This document shows positions 57,006-64,000 of a DNA stretch of 64,000 bases, one piece after another (the first letter of the stretch is position 1; the number at the start of each line of letters is the position of its first letter). Location: positions 248,001 through 312,000 of the forward strand of contig NZ_JAKNUT010000004.1 in NCBI RefSeq assembly GCF_023155855.1, written 5' to 3'. Source of the DNA: Microbacterium aoyamense. Its GTDB lineage: Bacteria; Actinomycetota; Actinomycetes; Actinomycetales; Microbacteriaceae. A program made the position numbers and the translations under genes. A model generated the notes under the pieces. It saw only the letters and a list, made by a program, of their open reading frames with translations. It was not told where the DNA came from and did no database searches.

Positions 57006-58718
57006 ATGAGCCCCTCCTGGGTGGTGCTGGGCCGAACCGCGGGCACCATCAGCGCCGTGCTGCTGGGGCAGGAGGGCGAGGAACTCGAGCGATCGACGTT
57101 CGATCCGGCCGTCCTTCCCGATTGGATCGCGGCCACGGAGCGCGAGTACGCTCCTCGATGGGTGTGGAACGACGCTCCCGCCTGGTACCCGGCGCTGCTC
57201 GAGCGCGGCATCCGGATCGCCCGCTGCCACGACCTCCGCCTGTGTCACCTCATCCTGCGCGCGAGTGCCCTGGTGGATCAGGGTGCCGTCGTGCGGCTTC
57301 CGTCGGCATGGGATGCCGCGGCCGCGACGATCGAGGCCGCACCGACCCTCTTCGACCTCGACGCGGACGACGGCCAGACGCTGCCTGACGACCTCGACGC
57401 GGCGGTCGCCGAGTTCACACGCCAGCGTGACGCCGTCGCGACGTCGGGGGATCCCGCGCGACTGCGCCTTCTCGTCGCGGCCGAGTCCGCCGGCGCCCTC
57501 GTGGCCGCGGAACTGCAGGCCGCCGGGTTGCCGTGGAACACCGCGGAGCACGACCGCATCCTCACCGACGTCCTCGGCGCACGGCCGGTGGCCGGGGGAG
57601 TTCCGGCGAAGATGGATGCCGCGGCCCGCCGCGTCCGCGACGCGCTGGGGGATCCGGCGGCGAGTCTGGACTCGCAGCCCAAGCTCCTGCGGGCGCTCCA
57701 CCGCGTCGGCGTGCCGGTCGAATCGACCAGCAGGTGGGAGCTCGCAGAGCACCAGCATCCCGTCATCGCACCGCTGCTCGAGTACAAGAAGCTGTCGCGA
57801 CTGCATTCGGCCAACGGCTGGGCCTGGCTCGCGGAGTGGGTGCGCGATGAGCGCTTCCGGCCCGTCTACGTGCCCGGCGGGGTCGTCACGGGTCGGTGGG
57901 CGTCCTCCGGCGGTGGCGCGCTGCAGCTGCCGCGGCAGCTCCGCGCCGCCGTCCGGCCCGACCCGGGCTGGCTGCTCGTCGTCGCCGACGTCGCGCAGCT
58001 CGAGCCCCGCGTGCTCGCCGCGATGGCACGGGATACGGCGCTCGCGGACGCGGCGCGCGGACGCGACCTCTACGCCGGAATCCTCGAGACCGGCGCCGTC
58101 GACACCCGCGCCGAAGCGAAGATCGCGATGCTCGGGGCGATGTACGGAGCCACGACGGGGGATTCGGGTCGTCTCGTGCCGCGCCTGCGTCGGACCTTCC
58201 CACGAGCGATGGGTCTGGTCGACGACGCGGCGCGCATCGGCGAGGACGGCGGTGTCGTCTCGACATGGCTCGGCCGCACGTCGCCGCCGCCCTCGGACGG
58301 ATGGATGCAGGTGCAGTCCCGCGCGACGGAGGCCGACGCCGCCGCCGGTGAGGAGACCCGCGCACGACGCTGGGCGCGCGATCGGGGCCGGTTCACCCGC
58401 AACTTCGTCGTGCAGGGAACGGCCGCGGAATGGGCGCTCGCCTGGCTGGCGGATCTGCGGACGCGGCTCGCCGCATTGCCGGAGGTCGACGAGAGACGCG
58501 CCGCTCCGCGATCGGGCGCGGCCTTCGCACGGCGACCTCATCTCGCCTTCTTCCTCCACGACGAGATCATCGTGCATGCGCCCGAGGCGGTGGCAGAGGA
58601 GGCCGCCGCAGCCGTCCGTGCCGCGGCCGAGGTCGCCGGCAGGCTCCTGTTCGGCGACTTCCCGATCGACTTTCCGCTCGACCTGCGCATCGCCGACTCG
58701 GCCGACAAACCCGGGTGA
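57006..58718 (+). CDS. Bifunctional 3'-5' exonuclease/DNA polymerase (family A)
   Basis: A 570-residue DNA polymerase of family A lacking the 5' nuclease domain, thus half the size of PolA. The N-terminal part (about 1-200) corresponds to a degenerate 3'-5' exonuclease. Motif A reads LLVVADVAQLEPRVL (Asp about 327), motif B EAKIAMLGAMYG (about 371), the O-helix-like NFVVQGTAAEWA and motif C FFLHDEIIVH (about 518). The motif A sequence is VADVAQLEPR rather than the usual DYSQIELR, so activity may be altered. Common in Microbacteriaceae; function is unknown, perhaps repair. Confidence 0.87.
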   Translation: MSPSWVVLGRTAGTISAVLLGQEGEELERSTFDPAVLPDWIAATEREYAPRWVWNDAPAWYPALLERGIRIARCHDLRLCHLILRASALVDQGAVVRLPSAWDAAAATIEAAPTLFDLDADDGQTLPDDLDAAVAEFTRQRDAVATSGDPARLRLLVAAESAGALVAAELQAAGLPWNTAEHDRILTDVLGARPVAGGVPAKMDAAARRVRDALGDPAASLDSQPKLLRALHRVGVPVESTSRWELAEHQHPVIAPLLEYKKLSRLHSANGWAWLAEWVRDERFRPVYVPGGVVTGRWASSGGGALQLPRQLRAAVRPDPGWLLVVADVAQLEPRVLAAMARDTALADAARGRDLYAGILETGAVDTRAEAKIAMLGAMYGATTGDSGRLVPRLRRTFPRAMGLVDDAARIGEDGGVVSTWLGRTSPPPSDGWMQVQSRATEADAAAGEETRARRWARDRGRFTRNFVVQGTAAEWALAWLADLRTRLAALPEVDERRAAPRSGAAFARRPHLAFFLHDEIIVHAPEAVAEEAAAAVRAAAEVAGRLLFGDFPIDFPLDLRIADSADKPG

Positions 58719-58735
58719 GGAACGCCCGTCCGCGA

Positions 58736-60490
58736 CTACGGGCAGGCCGGTGCGAGGTCGAGCAGTTCGACGTCGTCGAGGAGAGGCGTGTGGATGAGGG
58801 AGATGTCGGTGTCGCCTGCCGTGCGCTGCGTGTACCGGAACTCGATCGTGTGCGACGTGCCGGGGGCAGCGGTGACCGACGCTGCAGTCGTCGGTGAGCC
58901 CGCCTCGGTCGCCGTCACCGTCTGCACGATCTCTCCATCGACCCGCACGCCGTTCAGCACCACGTCGTCCGACGACGCGACGGACACGCTCGTGGAGATC
59001 TCGCCGGGAGGCACACCCTCGATGCCGCCGCCCGTGATCCACCATGGCCACGTCGCGGCGTCGGCGGGCGCGTCGTTGCTCAGCACGACGGTCACGATGA
59101 GGTCCTGTCGTCCGTCCGATCGACATTCGATCGCACCGGCCGCCATCCCGACGCGGAGGTAGGGGCCCATCTTGCCGGCGGTGTCGTCGTTGAGGTAGAC
59201 GCCGAACGCTTGCGGATCTGCGCCGGCCAAACGGACGGATTGGCCGCCGAGCACGGAGTGGCTGATCTCGTCCTGCAGAGACGTGTCTGCGCTCCACGCC
59301 GAGATCCGACCGTCCTGAACCGGCGCCAGCAGTGCCTGCGACCACGCGATCGGGTCGGAGGCTCCCCGGAAGAGCTGCGCAGCGGCGGCGGCGACCACAG
59401 CACGCTGAACAGTCGACTGCTCTTCGCGATCGAAGTCGAAGTAGGTGTCGACGACGAGCGCCTCGACGAGTGATTCGCCCGCGATCTCGGTGCCATCGGG
59501 CAGCAGAAGCGGTCCCGTCGCACCGACGAGAGCAGCGACGGCGGGGAGATCGATCGAGAGCACGGCGTCGGGCTCCTGGCCTTTGACCTCGGTCCACCAC
59601 GAGCTGATGAGGCCCGCGGTGACGGCGAAGTCGGGTGTCATCGTGGAGTTCTGGATGAAGGCGCCCGCACCGGCGCCGTACAGCTCCGCCGTCGACGCCG
59701 GGAAGCCCGACACCTCAGGGTCCCGCGGTGGGAAGTCCGCGGCGTCCGCCTGATCGACCACGGTGAGGGTTCCCTCGTTCGCGTCGAGGAGGATGAACCA
59801 CCCGGCGATACCGCCGGCGGTGCGGACCTCGGCGCCGTTCTGGATGACCAGCAGGACCTCGCTCCGACCACCGACGCCGAGAAGCGTCGGCAGCACTGCC
59901 GCGATGTCGGCGACCGTCGTGATGTACGGCGCTCCCTGCGACACGACCGCCTCGAGTGCTCCGACGCCGTCGGCGACCTGGGGGATCATGGCGGCGGGCT
60001 CGAGTGCGGAGAGCTCGGCCCCCGCAGTCGTGAAGGCTTCGGCTGCCGCGGACAGCGACGGGGCGAGTTCAGCTGCCGACTCGAGTCCGAGATCGTCGCC
60101 GTCGGCTCCGATCTGCTGGATTTCATCGAGGACCTCGCCGACGCCGGCTGCGAGGGCGTCGGCGGACGCCGACACGACCCGCGCACCGGCCAGGTTCGGT
60201 CCGATCACGGGAACCCACTCGGCGGCCCGCCACACGGGATCACCCGTGAGACCGCGCGCTTCCGCCGCGTGCCCTTCGGCCTCTGCGAGGAGCTCCCGAA
60301 GCGAGTCGAGATCCCGCGCGTCGGCGGCTTCCTGAATGGGCGCGGCCAACGGCATGATCATTTCGAGCTCGCTCTTGGCCATGAGCGCCCTGATTCCGAC
60401 CCATGCGCCGCACGCGACCAGCACCGCGACGATCGCCGTCAGCGTCAACACGACCCAGAGCACTCGACGTCGACGCGTGGGCTGGCTCAC
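58736..60490 (-). CDS. DUF4012 domain cell-surface protein
   Basis: A 584-residue protein with one N-terminal membrane helix (about 10-33) after a basic start, and a large extracytoplasmic DUF4012 domain with SEVLLVIQNGAEVRTAGGIAGWF in part (VIQNGAEVRTAGGIAGWF). DUF4012 proteins are found at actinobacterial surface and polysaccharide loci, of unknown role. The GTG at 60490 is preferred because TAGGTT on the minus strand lies 7 nt upstream. The C-terminus has two cysteines (one in AIECRSDG, one near the end, APACP). It starts 29 nt after the LARTG gene ends. Confidence 0.82.
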   Translation of the reverse strand: MSQPTRRRRVLWVVLTLTAIVAVLVACGAWVGIRALMAKSELEMIMPLAAPIQEAADARDLDSLRELLAEAEGHAAEARGLTGDPVWRAAEWVPVIGPNLAGARVVSASADALAAGVGEVLDEIQQIGADGDDLGLESAAELAPSLSAAAEAFTTAGAELSALEPAAMIPQVADGVGALEAVVSQGAPYITTVADIAAVLPTLLGVGGRSEVLLVIQNGAEVRTAGGIAGWFILLDANEGTLTVVDQADAADFPPRDPEVSGFPASTAELYGAGAGAFIQNSTMTPDFAVTAGLISSWWTEVKGQEPDAVLSIDLPAVAALVGATGPLLLPDGTEIAGESLVEALVVDTYFDFDREEQSTVQRAVVAAAAAQLFRGASDPIAWSQALLAPVQDGRISAWSADTSLQDEISHSVLGGQSVRLAGADPQAFGVYLNDDTAGKMGPYLRVGMAAGAIECRSDGRQDLIVTVVLSNDAPADAATWPWWITGGGIEGVPPGEISTSVSVASSDDVVLNGVRVDGEIVQTVTATEAGSPTTAASVTAAPGTSHTIEFRYTQRTAGDTDISLIHTPLLDDVELLDLAPACP

Positions 60491-60497
60491 GTCGCCC

Positions 60498-60503
60498 AAC
60501 CTA
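60498..60503 (-). promoter_or_regulatory. -10 element of the DUF4012 gene, leaderless
   Basis: TAGGTT on the minus strand ends 7 nt before the GTG at 60490. Confidence 0.45.
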
Positions 60504-60519
60504 GCTCAGGAGCGAGGGA

Positions 60520-61215
60520 TTACGCGTTCGAGCCTCGGCGACGCGTGACGATCATCGCGCCGACACCGACGAGCACGAGGGCACCCGCGAACAGGCTGAT
60601 CGGGAGCATGGCTGCCTCGACACCGGTGCGGGCGAGATCGCCCTTACCCGCGACATCGCCCGTGAGGCCGAGCGCGATCGGATTCGTGGCGCAGTCCGGA
60701 GTCGCCTCGGGGTAGGAGAGCGGGACCTCGAGCTGCGGGTTCACCTGGATGACCGCCTTGATGTCGCCGCGGGTCCAGGCGAAGTTCTCGTCCGTCGGGA
60801 CGTACGTGCCCGAGGCATCGATCGTCCAGCCGGGCCAACCGATGGCGTTGCCGTTCTCGTCGACCTCTGCGCCGGGCCACAGGACCCGACCGGAGAGCTT
60901 GTTGTCGACGAGCGTCCCGAGCTCGACCTTGTACTCCTCGTCACCGGCGGTCATGACGAGCGACGCGACGTGACCCGTCGCGACGTTGTCGGGATCGAGC
61001 AGGAAGACCGAGTAGTTGATCCACGGGACGTCGCGGTCGCACTCGCCCACGGCCGTGGATCCGCCGAGCGTCGGCTCGGTCGGGTCGACCGGCGTGTAGC
61101 CGGTCGCGGCCGGCGACGGTGCCGACGGATCTCCATCCTCGACAGCAAGGGCAGCCGAGCCGCCCATCACGACGAGTGCGGCGGCCAGCGCCGCGGAAAG
61201 CACGATCTTGCGCAT
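60520..61215 (-). CDS. LARTG (sortase E-type) cell-wall protein
   Basis: A 231-residue secreted protein. It has a signal peptide (about 1-25, MRKIVLSAALAAALVVMGG, cleaved after ALA), a mature domain with a Cys in GECDRDVPWINYSVFL and Cys in TPDCATNPIALGL (a probable disulfide), and the C-terminal sorting signal LARTG, a hydrophobic helix and RRRGSNA. The LAXTG form is typical of class E sortase substrates in actinobacteria. GGGGAGG lies 8 nt before the ATG. It is followed by the DUF4012 gene, so both may act at the cell surface. The mature domain's role is unknown; it might form or decorate a pilus-like or adhesive structure. Confidence 0.85.
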   Translation of the reverse strand: MRKIVLSAALAAALVVMGGSAALAVEDGDPSAPSPAATGYTPVDPTEPTLGGSTAVGECDRDVPWINYSVFLLDPDNVATGHVASLVMTAGDEEYKVELGTLVDNKLSGRVLWPGAEVDENGNAIGWPGWTIDASGTYVPTDENFAWTRGDIKAVIQVNPQLEVPLSYPEATPDCATNPIALGLTGDVAGKGDLARTGVEAAMLPISLFAGALVLVGVGAMIVTRRRGSNA

Positions 61216-61333
61216 GATAATTGCCTCCCCAAAGGCGATTGATCTTCGGACCCAACCCCAGTTGCAGGGTCCGTAGCGGTCTCACACTACAACAGAGGTC
61301 GGTGGACCGTCGGTAATACTCAGGGTTTCTTCA

Positions 61334-61339
61334 TACAAT
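61334..61339 (+). promoter_or_regulatory. -10 element of rnpB
   Basis: TACAAT ends about 5 nt before the RNase P RNA 5' end. The -35 is not clear. Confidence 0.55.
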
Positions 61340-61344
61340 CGTGA

Positions 61345-61719
61345 GGCGAATGGGTCGGCTGGACGGTCGCGTCGCCCACGGTCATCCGTGGGCGCCGAGG
61401 AACGTCCGGGCTCCACAGGGCAGGGCGGTGGGTAACACCCACCCGGAGTGATCCGCGAGACAGTGCCACAGAGAGCAGACCGCCGGGCTACGGCCCGGTA
61501 AGGGTGAAAGGGTGGTGTAAGAGACCACCGGGGTCGCGGTGACGCGACTCGCACGGCAAACCTCGCCCGGAGCAAGGCCAGACAGGGGATGATGACGCGG
61601 CCCGCCGAGTCCCCGGGTAGGCCGCTGGAGCGGCACGGCAACGTGTCGCCGAGAGAGATGACCGTCCACGGGGCGCGAGCCCCCGGACAGAACCCGGCGT
61701 ACAGGCCGGCCCATTCGCC
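61345..61719 (+). ncRNA. rnpB: RNase P RNA, class A
   Basis: This is the catalytic RNA that matures tRNA 5' ends. It carries the signature blocks GAGGAACGTCCGGGCTCC, ACAGAGAGCAGACCGCC and GGTAAGGGTGAAAGGGTGG, and the 3' ACAGAACCCGGCGTACAGGCC-like segment (61688-61706). The P1 stem pairs 61345-61360 with 61704-61719 (GGCGAATGGG with its complement). About 375 nt, within the bacterial A-type range. Boundaries are set by P1 and may be a few bases off. Confidence 0.95.
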
Positions 61720-61723
61720 CTCT

Positions 61724-61739
61724 CGCCGCGGTCGCGGCG
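61724..61739. terminator. Hairpin between rnpB and ppgK
   Basis: CGCCGCG and CGCGGCG with a GT centre form a short stem between two convergent genes. No U tract; function is a guess. Confidence 0.45.
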
Positions 61740-61740
61740 C

Positions 61741-62502
61741 TCAGCCCAGTGCGAGCGCCGCGGCCCCGATGATGCCCGCGTTGTTGCGGTGCACGGCCGG
61801 CACGATCTCGGTCTTGAGGTTCAGCAGAGGCAGAAACTGGTCCGCGTGCTTCGACACGCCGCCGCCCACGATGAACAGGTCGGGGCTGAAGAGGAACTCG
61901 ATGTAGTCGTAGTACCACTGCAGGCGCTTCGCCCACTTCTCCCACGACAGGCTCTCGCGTTCCATGGCCGAGTACGCGGCGAAGGCCTCGGCATCCTTCC
62001 CGTGCTTCGCACGCTGGACGTGACCGAGTTCGGAGTTCGGCACGAGCACACCGTTGTAGAGCAGCGCCGAGCCGATACCGGTGCCGAGCGTCGTGAGGAT
62101 CGTGAGGCCGGGCTTGTCCTTCGCGGCGCCGTAGCGCATCTCGGCGACGCCCGCGACATCCGCGTCGTTGGCGAAATGGATGTCGCGGCCCAAGCCGTCC
62201 TCGAAGAACTTCTCGGCCTCGAAGCCGATCCACTTGTCGGAGACGTTCGCAGCCGAGAGCGTGCGACCGTTCTTGACGATCGCGGGGAATGCGACGCCGA
62301 GCGGGATGGCGTCGTCGGCGATGCCGAGGCGGTCCAGCACTTCTCGGACGGCGGCGAGCACGTCCTCCGGCTCAGCCCCCGCCGGTGTCGCGACCTTCAT
62401 GCGATCGCTCACGAGGATGCCTTGATCGAGATCGACGATCCCCGCTTTGATGCCGGTTCCGCCGATGTCCACGCCTACCGCGCGCGCTGCTGCCGTTGCC
62501 AT
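61741..62502 (-). CDS. ppgK: Polyphosphate glucokinase
   Basis: A ROK-family kinase that phosphorylates glucose with polyphosphate or ATP, an actinobacterial hallmark enzyme. The 253-residue protein has the phosphate loop GVDIGGTGIKAGIVD, the ROK Asp in FANDADVAGVAEM, the TTLGTGIGSALLYNG loop and the C-terminal FLFSPDLFIVGGGVSK. The ATG is chosen because TAGGCT (minus) lies 6 nt upstream. It converges with rnpB. Confidence 0.94.
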   Translation of the reverse strand: MATAAARAVGVDIGGTGIKAGIVDLDQGILVSDRMKVATPAGAEPEDVLAAVREVLDRLGIADDAIPLGVAFPAIVKNGRTLSAANVSDKWIGFEAEKFFEDGLGRDIHFANDADVAGVAEMRYGAAKDKPGLTILTTLGTGIGSALLYNGVLVPNSELGHVQRAKHGKDAEAFAAYSAMERESLSWEKWAKRLQWYYDYIEFLFSPDLFIVGGGVSKHADQFLPLLNLKTEIVPAVHRNNAGIIGAAALALG

Positions 62503-62508
62503 GCCGAC

Positions 62509-62514
62509 AGCCTA
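62509..62514 (-). promoter_or_regulatory. -10 element of ppgK, leaderless
   Basis: TAGGCT on the minus strand ends 6 nt before the ATG at 62502. Confidence 0.5.
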
Positions 62515-62537
62515 TCCAGCACCGTCCGCCGGATCAG

Positions 62538-62543
62538 TAGGAT
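62538..62543 (+). promoter_or_regulatory. -10 element of the SPOR-like/glnA unit
   Basis: TAGGAT lies 48 nt before the GTG at 62592, giving a short untranslated leader with a good ribosome site GGAGGAGA. The -35 is not clear. Confidence 0.4.
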
Positions 62544-62591
62544 CGACCATGGCGGCCTCCATCACGCGGAACCGCCCTGGGAGGAGACATC

Positions 62592-62822
62592 GTGTCGGGC
62601 GACAGCGAGAAGTTCTGGTACAACCTCACGACGGGCGAGGTCGAGAAGGGCTTCGAGTCGCCCGCGATCGACCGCGCGGGTCCGTTCGACACGGCCGAGG
62701 AGGCTGCGAAGGCTCCTGATCTCCTGCGCGAGCGCTCTCGCTCGTGGGCCGAGGACGAGCGGCGCGAGGACGGCTGGGGCCGCACGCTCGAAGAGGTCAC
62801 CGAGCAGGAAGACGAGCTGTGA
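62592..62822 (+). CDS. Small SPOR-like protein
   Basis: A 76-residue acidic protein, MSGDSEKFWYNLTTGEVEKG..., with the motif KFWYNLTTGEVEKGFESPA followed by DRAGPFDTAEEAAKAPDLLRER in part. Similar proteins precede glnA in Microbacteriaceae and are annotated as SPOR-domain or hypothetical. GGAGGAGA lies 4-5 nt before the GTG. The stop is 2 nt before the glnA ATG, so they are coupled. I cannot give a function; a link to glnA is inferred from context. Confidence 0.75.
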   Translation: MSGDSEKFWYNLTTGEVEKGFESPAIDRAGPFDTAEEAAKAPDLLRERSRSWAEDERREDGWGRTLEEVTEQEDEL

Positions 62823-62824
62823 CG

Positions 62825-64000
62825 ATGGACAAGCAGCGCGACTTCGTCCTGCGCACGATCGAGGAGCGCGGCGTCAAGTTCGTGCGTCTGTGGTTCACGG
62901 ACGTCATCGGCACCCTCAAGTCGGTCGCGATCGCTCCTGCCGAGGTCGAGGGAGCGTTCGCAGAGGGTCTCGGCTTCGACGGGTCCGCGATCGAAGGTCT
63001 GACGCGCTCGTACGAGTCCGACCTGCTCGCGCACCCCGATCCGACGACGTTCCAGACGCTGCCGTGGCGCGGCGAGATCGACCCGACCGGTCGCATGTTC
63101 TGCGACATCACGACGCCCGACGGTCAGCCCGCGGTCGCCGATCCGCGGCACGTGCTCAAGCGCGCACTAGCGAAGGCCGCCGATTCCGGATTCACGTTCT
63201 ACACGCATCCCGAGATCGAGTTCTATCTTCTGAAGTCGTCGTCGTACGGCCCTGACGGCCCCGAGCCGGTGGATTCCGCCGGCTACTTCGACAACGTGCC
63301 CGGAGGGACGGCCCACGACTTCCGCAGGCGCTCGGTGCGGATGCTGGAGGACCTCGGCATCTCGGTCGAGTACAGCCACCACGAAGGCGGTCCGGGTCAG
63401 AACGAGATCGATCTGCGGTACGCCGACGCCCTCGCCACCGCCGACAACATCATGACCTTCCGCACCGTCATCAAAGAGGTCGCGATCGAGCAGGGCGTCT
63501 ACGCGACGTTCATGCCCAAGCCGCTCAGCGGCAAGCCCGGCAGCGGCATGCACACGCACATGTCGCTGTTCGAAGGCGACCAGAACGCGTTCTACGAAGA
63601 GGGTGCGCAGTACCAGCTCTCGAAGGTCGGCCGCCAGTTCATCGCGGGCCTCCTGCGGCACGCGAATGAGATCTCTGCGGTCACGAACCAGTTCGTGAAC
63701 TCGTACAAGCGACTGTGGGGCGGTGACGAGGCCCCGAGCTTCATCTGCTGGGGTCACAACAACCGCTCGGCGCTCGTCCGGGTGCCGATGTACAAGCCCA
63801 ACAAGGGCCAGTCCTCGCGCGTCGAGTATCGAGCGCTCGACTCGGCCGCCAACCCCTACCTCTCCTTCGCGCTCATGCTCGCGGCGGGTCTCAAGGGGAT
63901 CGAGGAAGGGTACGAGCTGCCTCCCGAGGCCGAGGACAACGTGTGGTCGCTGACCGACTCGGAACGCCGTGCGCTCGGCTACGCACCGCTGCCCGCGAGC
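62825..64000 (+). CDS. glnA: Glutamine synthetase, GlnA2 type (3' end outside window)
   Basis: The first 392 codons of a type I glutamine synthetase that makes glutamine from glutamate and ammonia. The N-terminus MDKQRDFVLRTIEERGVKFV with FVRLWFTDVIG and FDGSAIEGL, the ATP motif KPLSGKPGSGMHTHMSL in part, and NRSALVRVPMY are visible. The sequence follows the mycobacterial GlnA2 pattern (about 446 residues), distinct from the adenylylated GlnA1 type; the C-terminus is missing from the window. It follows the SPOR-like gene by 2 nt. Confidence 0.94.
   Translation, partial: MDKQRDFVLRTIEERGVKFVRLWFTDVIGTLKSVAIAPAEVEGAFAEGLGFDGSAIEGLTRSYESDLLAHPDPTTFQTLPWRGEIDPTGRMFCDITTPDGQPAVADPRHVLKRALAKAADSGFTFYTHPEIEFYLLKSSSYGPDGPEPVDSAGYFDNVPGGTAHDFRRRSVRMLEDLGISVEYSHHEGGPGQNEIDLRYADALATADNIMTFRTVIKEVAIEQGVYATFMPKPLSGKPGSGMHTHMSLFEGDQNAFYEEGAQYQLSKVGRQFIAGLLRHANEISAVTNQFVNSYKRLWGGDEAPSFICWGHNNRSALVRVPMYKPNKGQSSRVEYRALDSAANPYLSFALMLAAGLKGIEEGYELPPEAEDNVWSLTDSERRALGYAPLPAS

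Noticed and set aside
56802..59600. 932-residue minus-strand frame across the zinc-ribbon and polymerase genes
   Set aside because: An Arg-rich shadow; both plus-strand genes have recognised motifs.

Overview
The window is chromosomal DNA of a high-GC actinobacterium, most likely family Microbacteriaceae and close to Microbacterium. This rests on the gene order leuS-comEA-comEC-holA-rpsT-lepA-hemW-hrcA-dnaJ-rsmE-hinT-phoH-ybeY-corC-era, on actinobacterial families (DUF3145, PucR-type FasR, polyphosphate glucokinase, DUF222/HNH, DUF2510/Ltp, RecQ fused to a phosphoribosyltransferase, GlnA2-type glutamine synthetase), on heavy GTG start use, and on many start codons lying 6-7 nt after a TANNNT -10 element, as expected for leaderless mRNAs. 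No prophage, IS element or CRISPR array was seen. No stretch over 300 bases lacks a gene.

Region 1 (1-17260) is core housekeeping: the leuS end, DNA uptake genes comEA/comEC, holA, rpsT with its terminator, an alpha/beta hydrolase, lepA, DUF1990, hemW, the heat-shock pair hrcA-dnaJ behind a CIRCE operator, rsmE, and a tight RNA/ribosome run hinT-phoH-ybeY-corC-era.

Region 2 (17257-24088) is an accessory block, all on the minus strand, wedged between era and leuA. In transcription order it holds a lipoprotein, a DUF222/HNH endonuclease, a DUF2510-PASTA-Ltp membrane protein (Ltp repeats are known from a phage superinfection-exclusion lipoprotein), a CHAT-domain protease-like protein, and a lipase-like alpha/beta hydrolase translationally close to it. 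The CHAT/hydrolase pair is the best candidate here for a little-described system.

Region 3 (24161-40875): leuA behind a leucine-rich leader peptide and hairpin (attenuator), a YrhK-like membrane protein, glutamate decarboxylase, a TRIC/UPF0126 membrane protein, the core run recO-uppS-dsbA-like-gpx-dusB-dgt-dnaG, an orphan ABC ATPase, tRNA-Asn, def, a DMT transporter, tRNA-Met and mgtE.

Region 4 (40936-46722): a GmrSD-like DUF262/DUF1524 nuclease, a putative Fe(II)/2-oxoglutarate oxygenase with a DtxR/IdeR-type iron box, a RecQ helicase fused to a phosphoribosyltransferase-like domain, and DUF3145 behind a palindrome that overlaps its -35.

Region 5 (46814-54426, minus strand): the type II fatty-acid operon fabD-fabH-acpP-fabF with its activator fasR and aceE upstream, linking acetyl-CoA supply to lipid synthesis. 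A perfect 15-bp palindrome lies between fasR and fabD.

Region 6 (54578-64000): tRNA-Val, an amino-acid permease, a zinc-ribbon coiled-coil protein, a family A exonuclease/polymerase, two cell-surface genes (DUF4012 and an LARTG sortase substrate), RNase P RNA, ppgK, a small SPOR-like protein and the 5' part of glnA. Across the window the 7-mer GGATGCC/GGCATCC is strikingly frequent (22 copies counted by eye in the first 10 kb).
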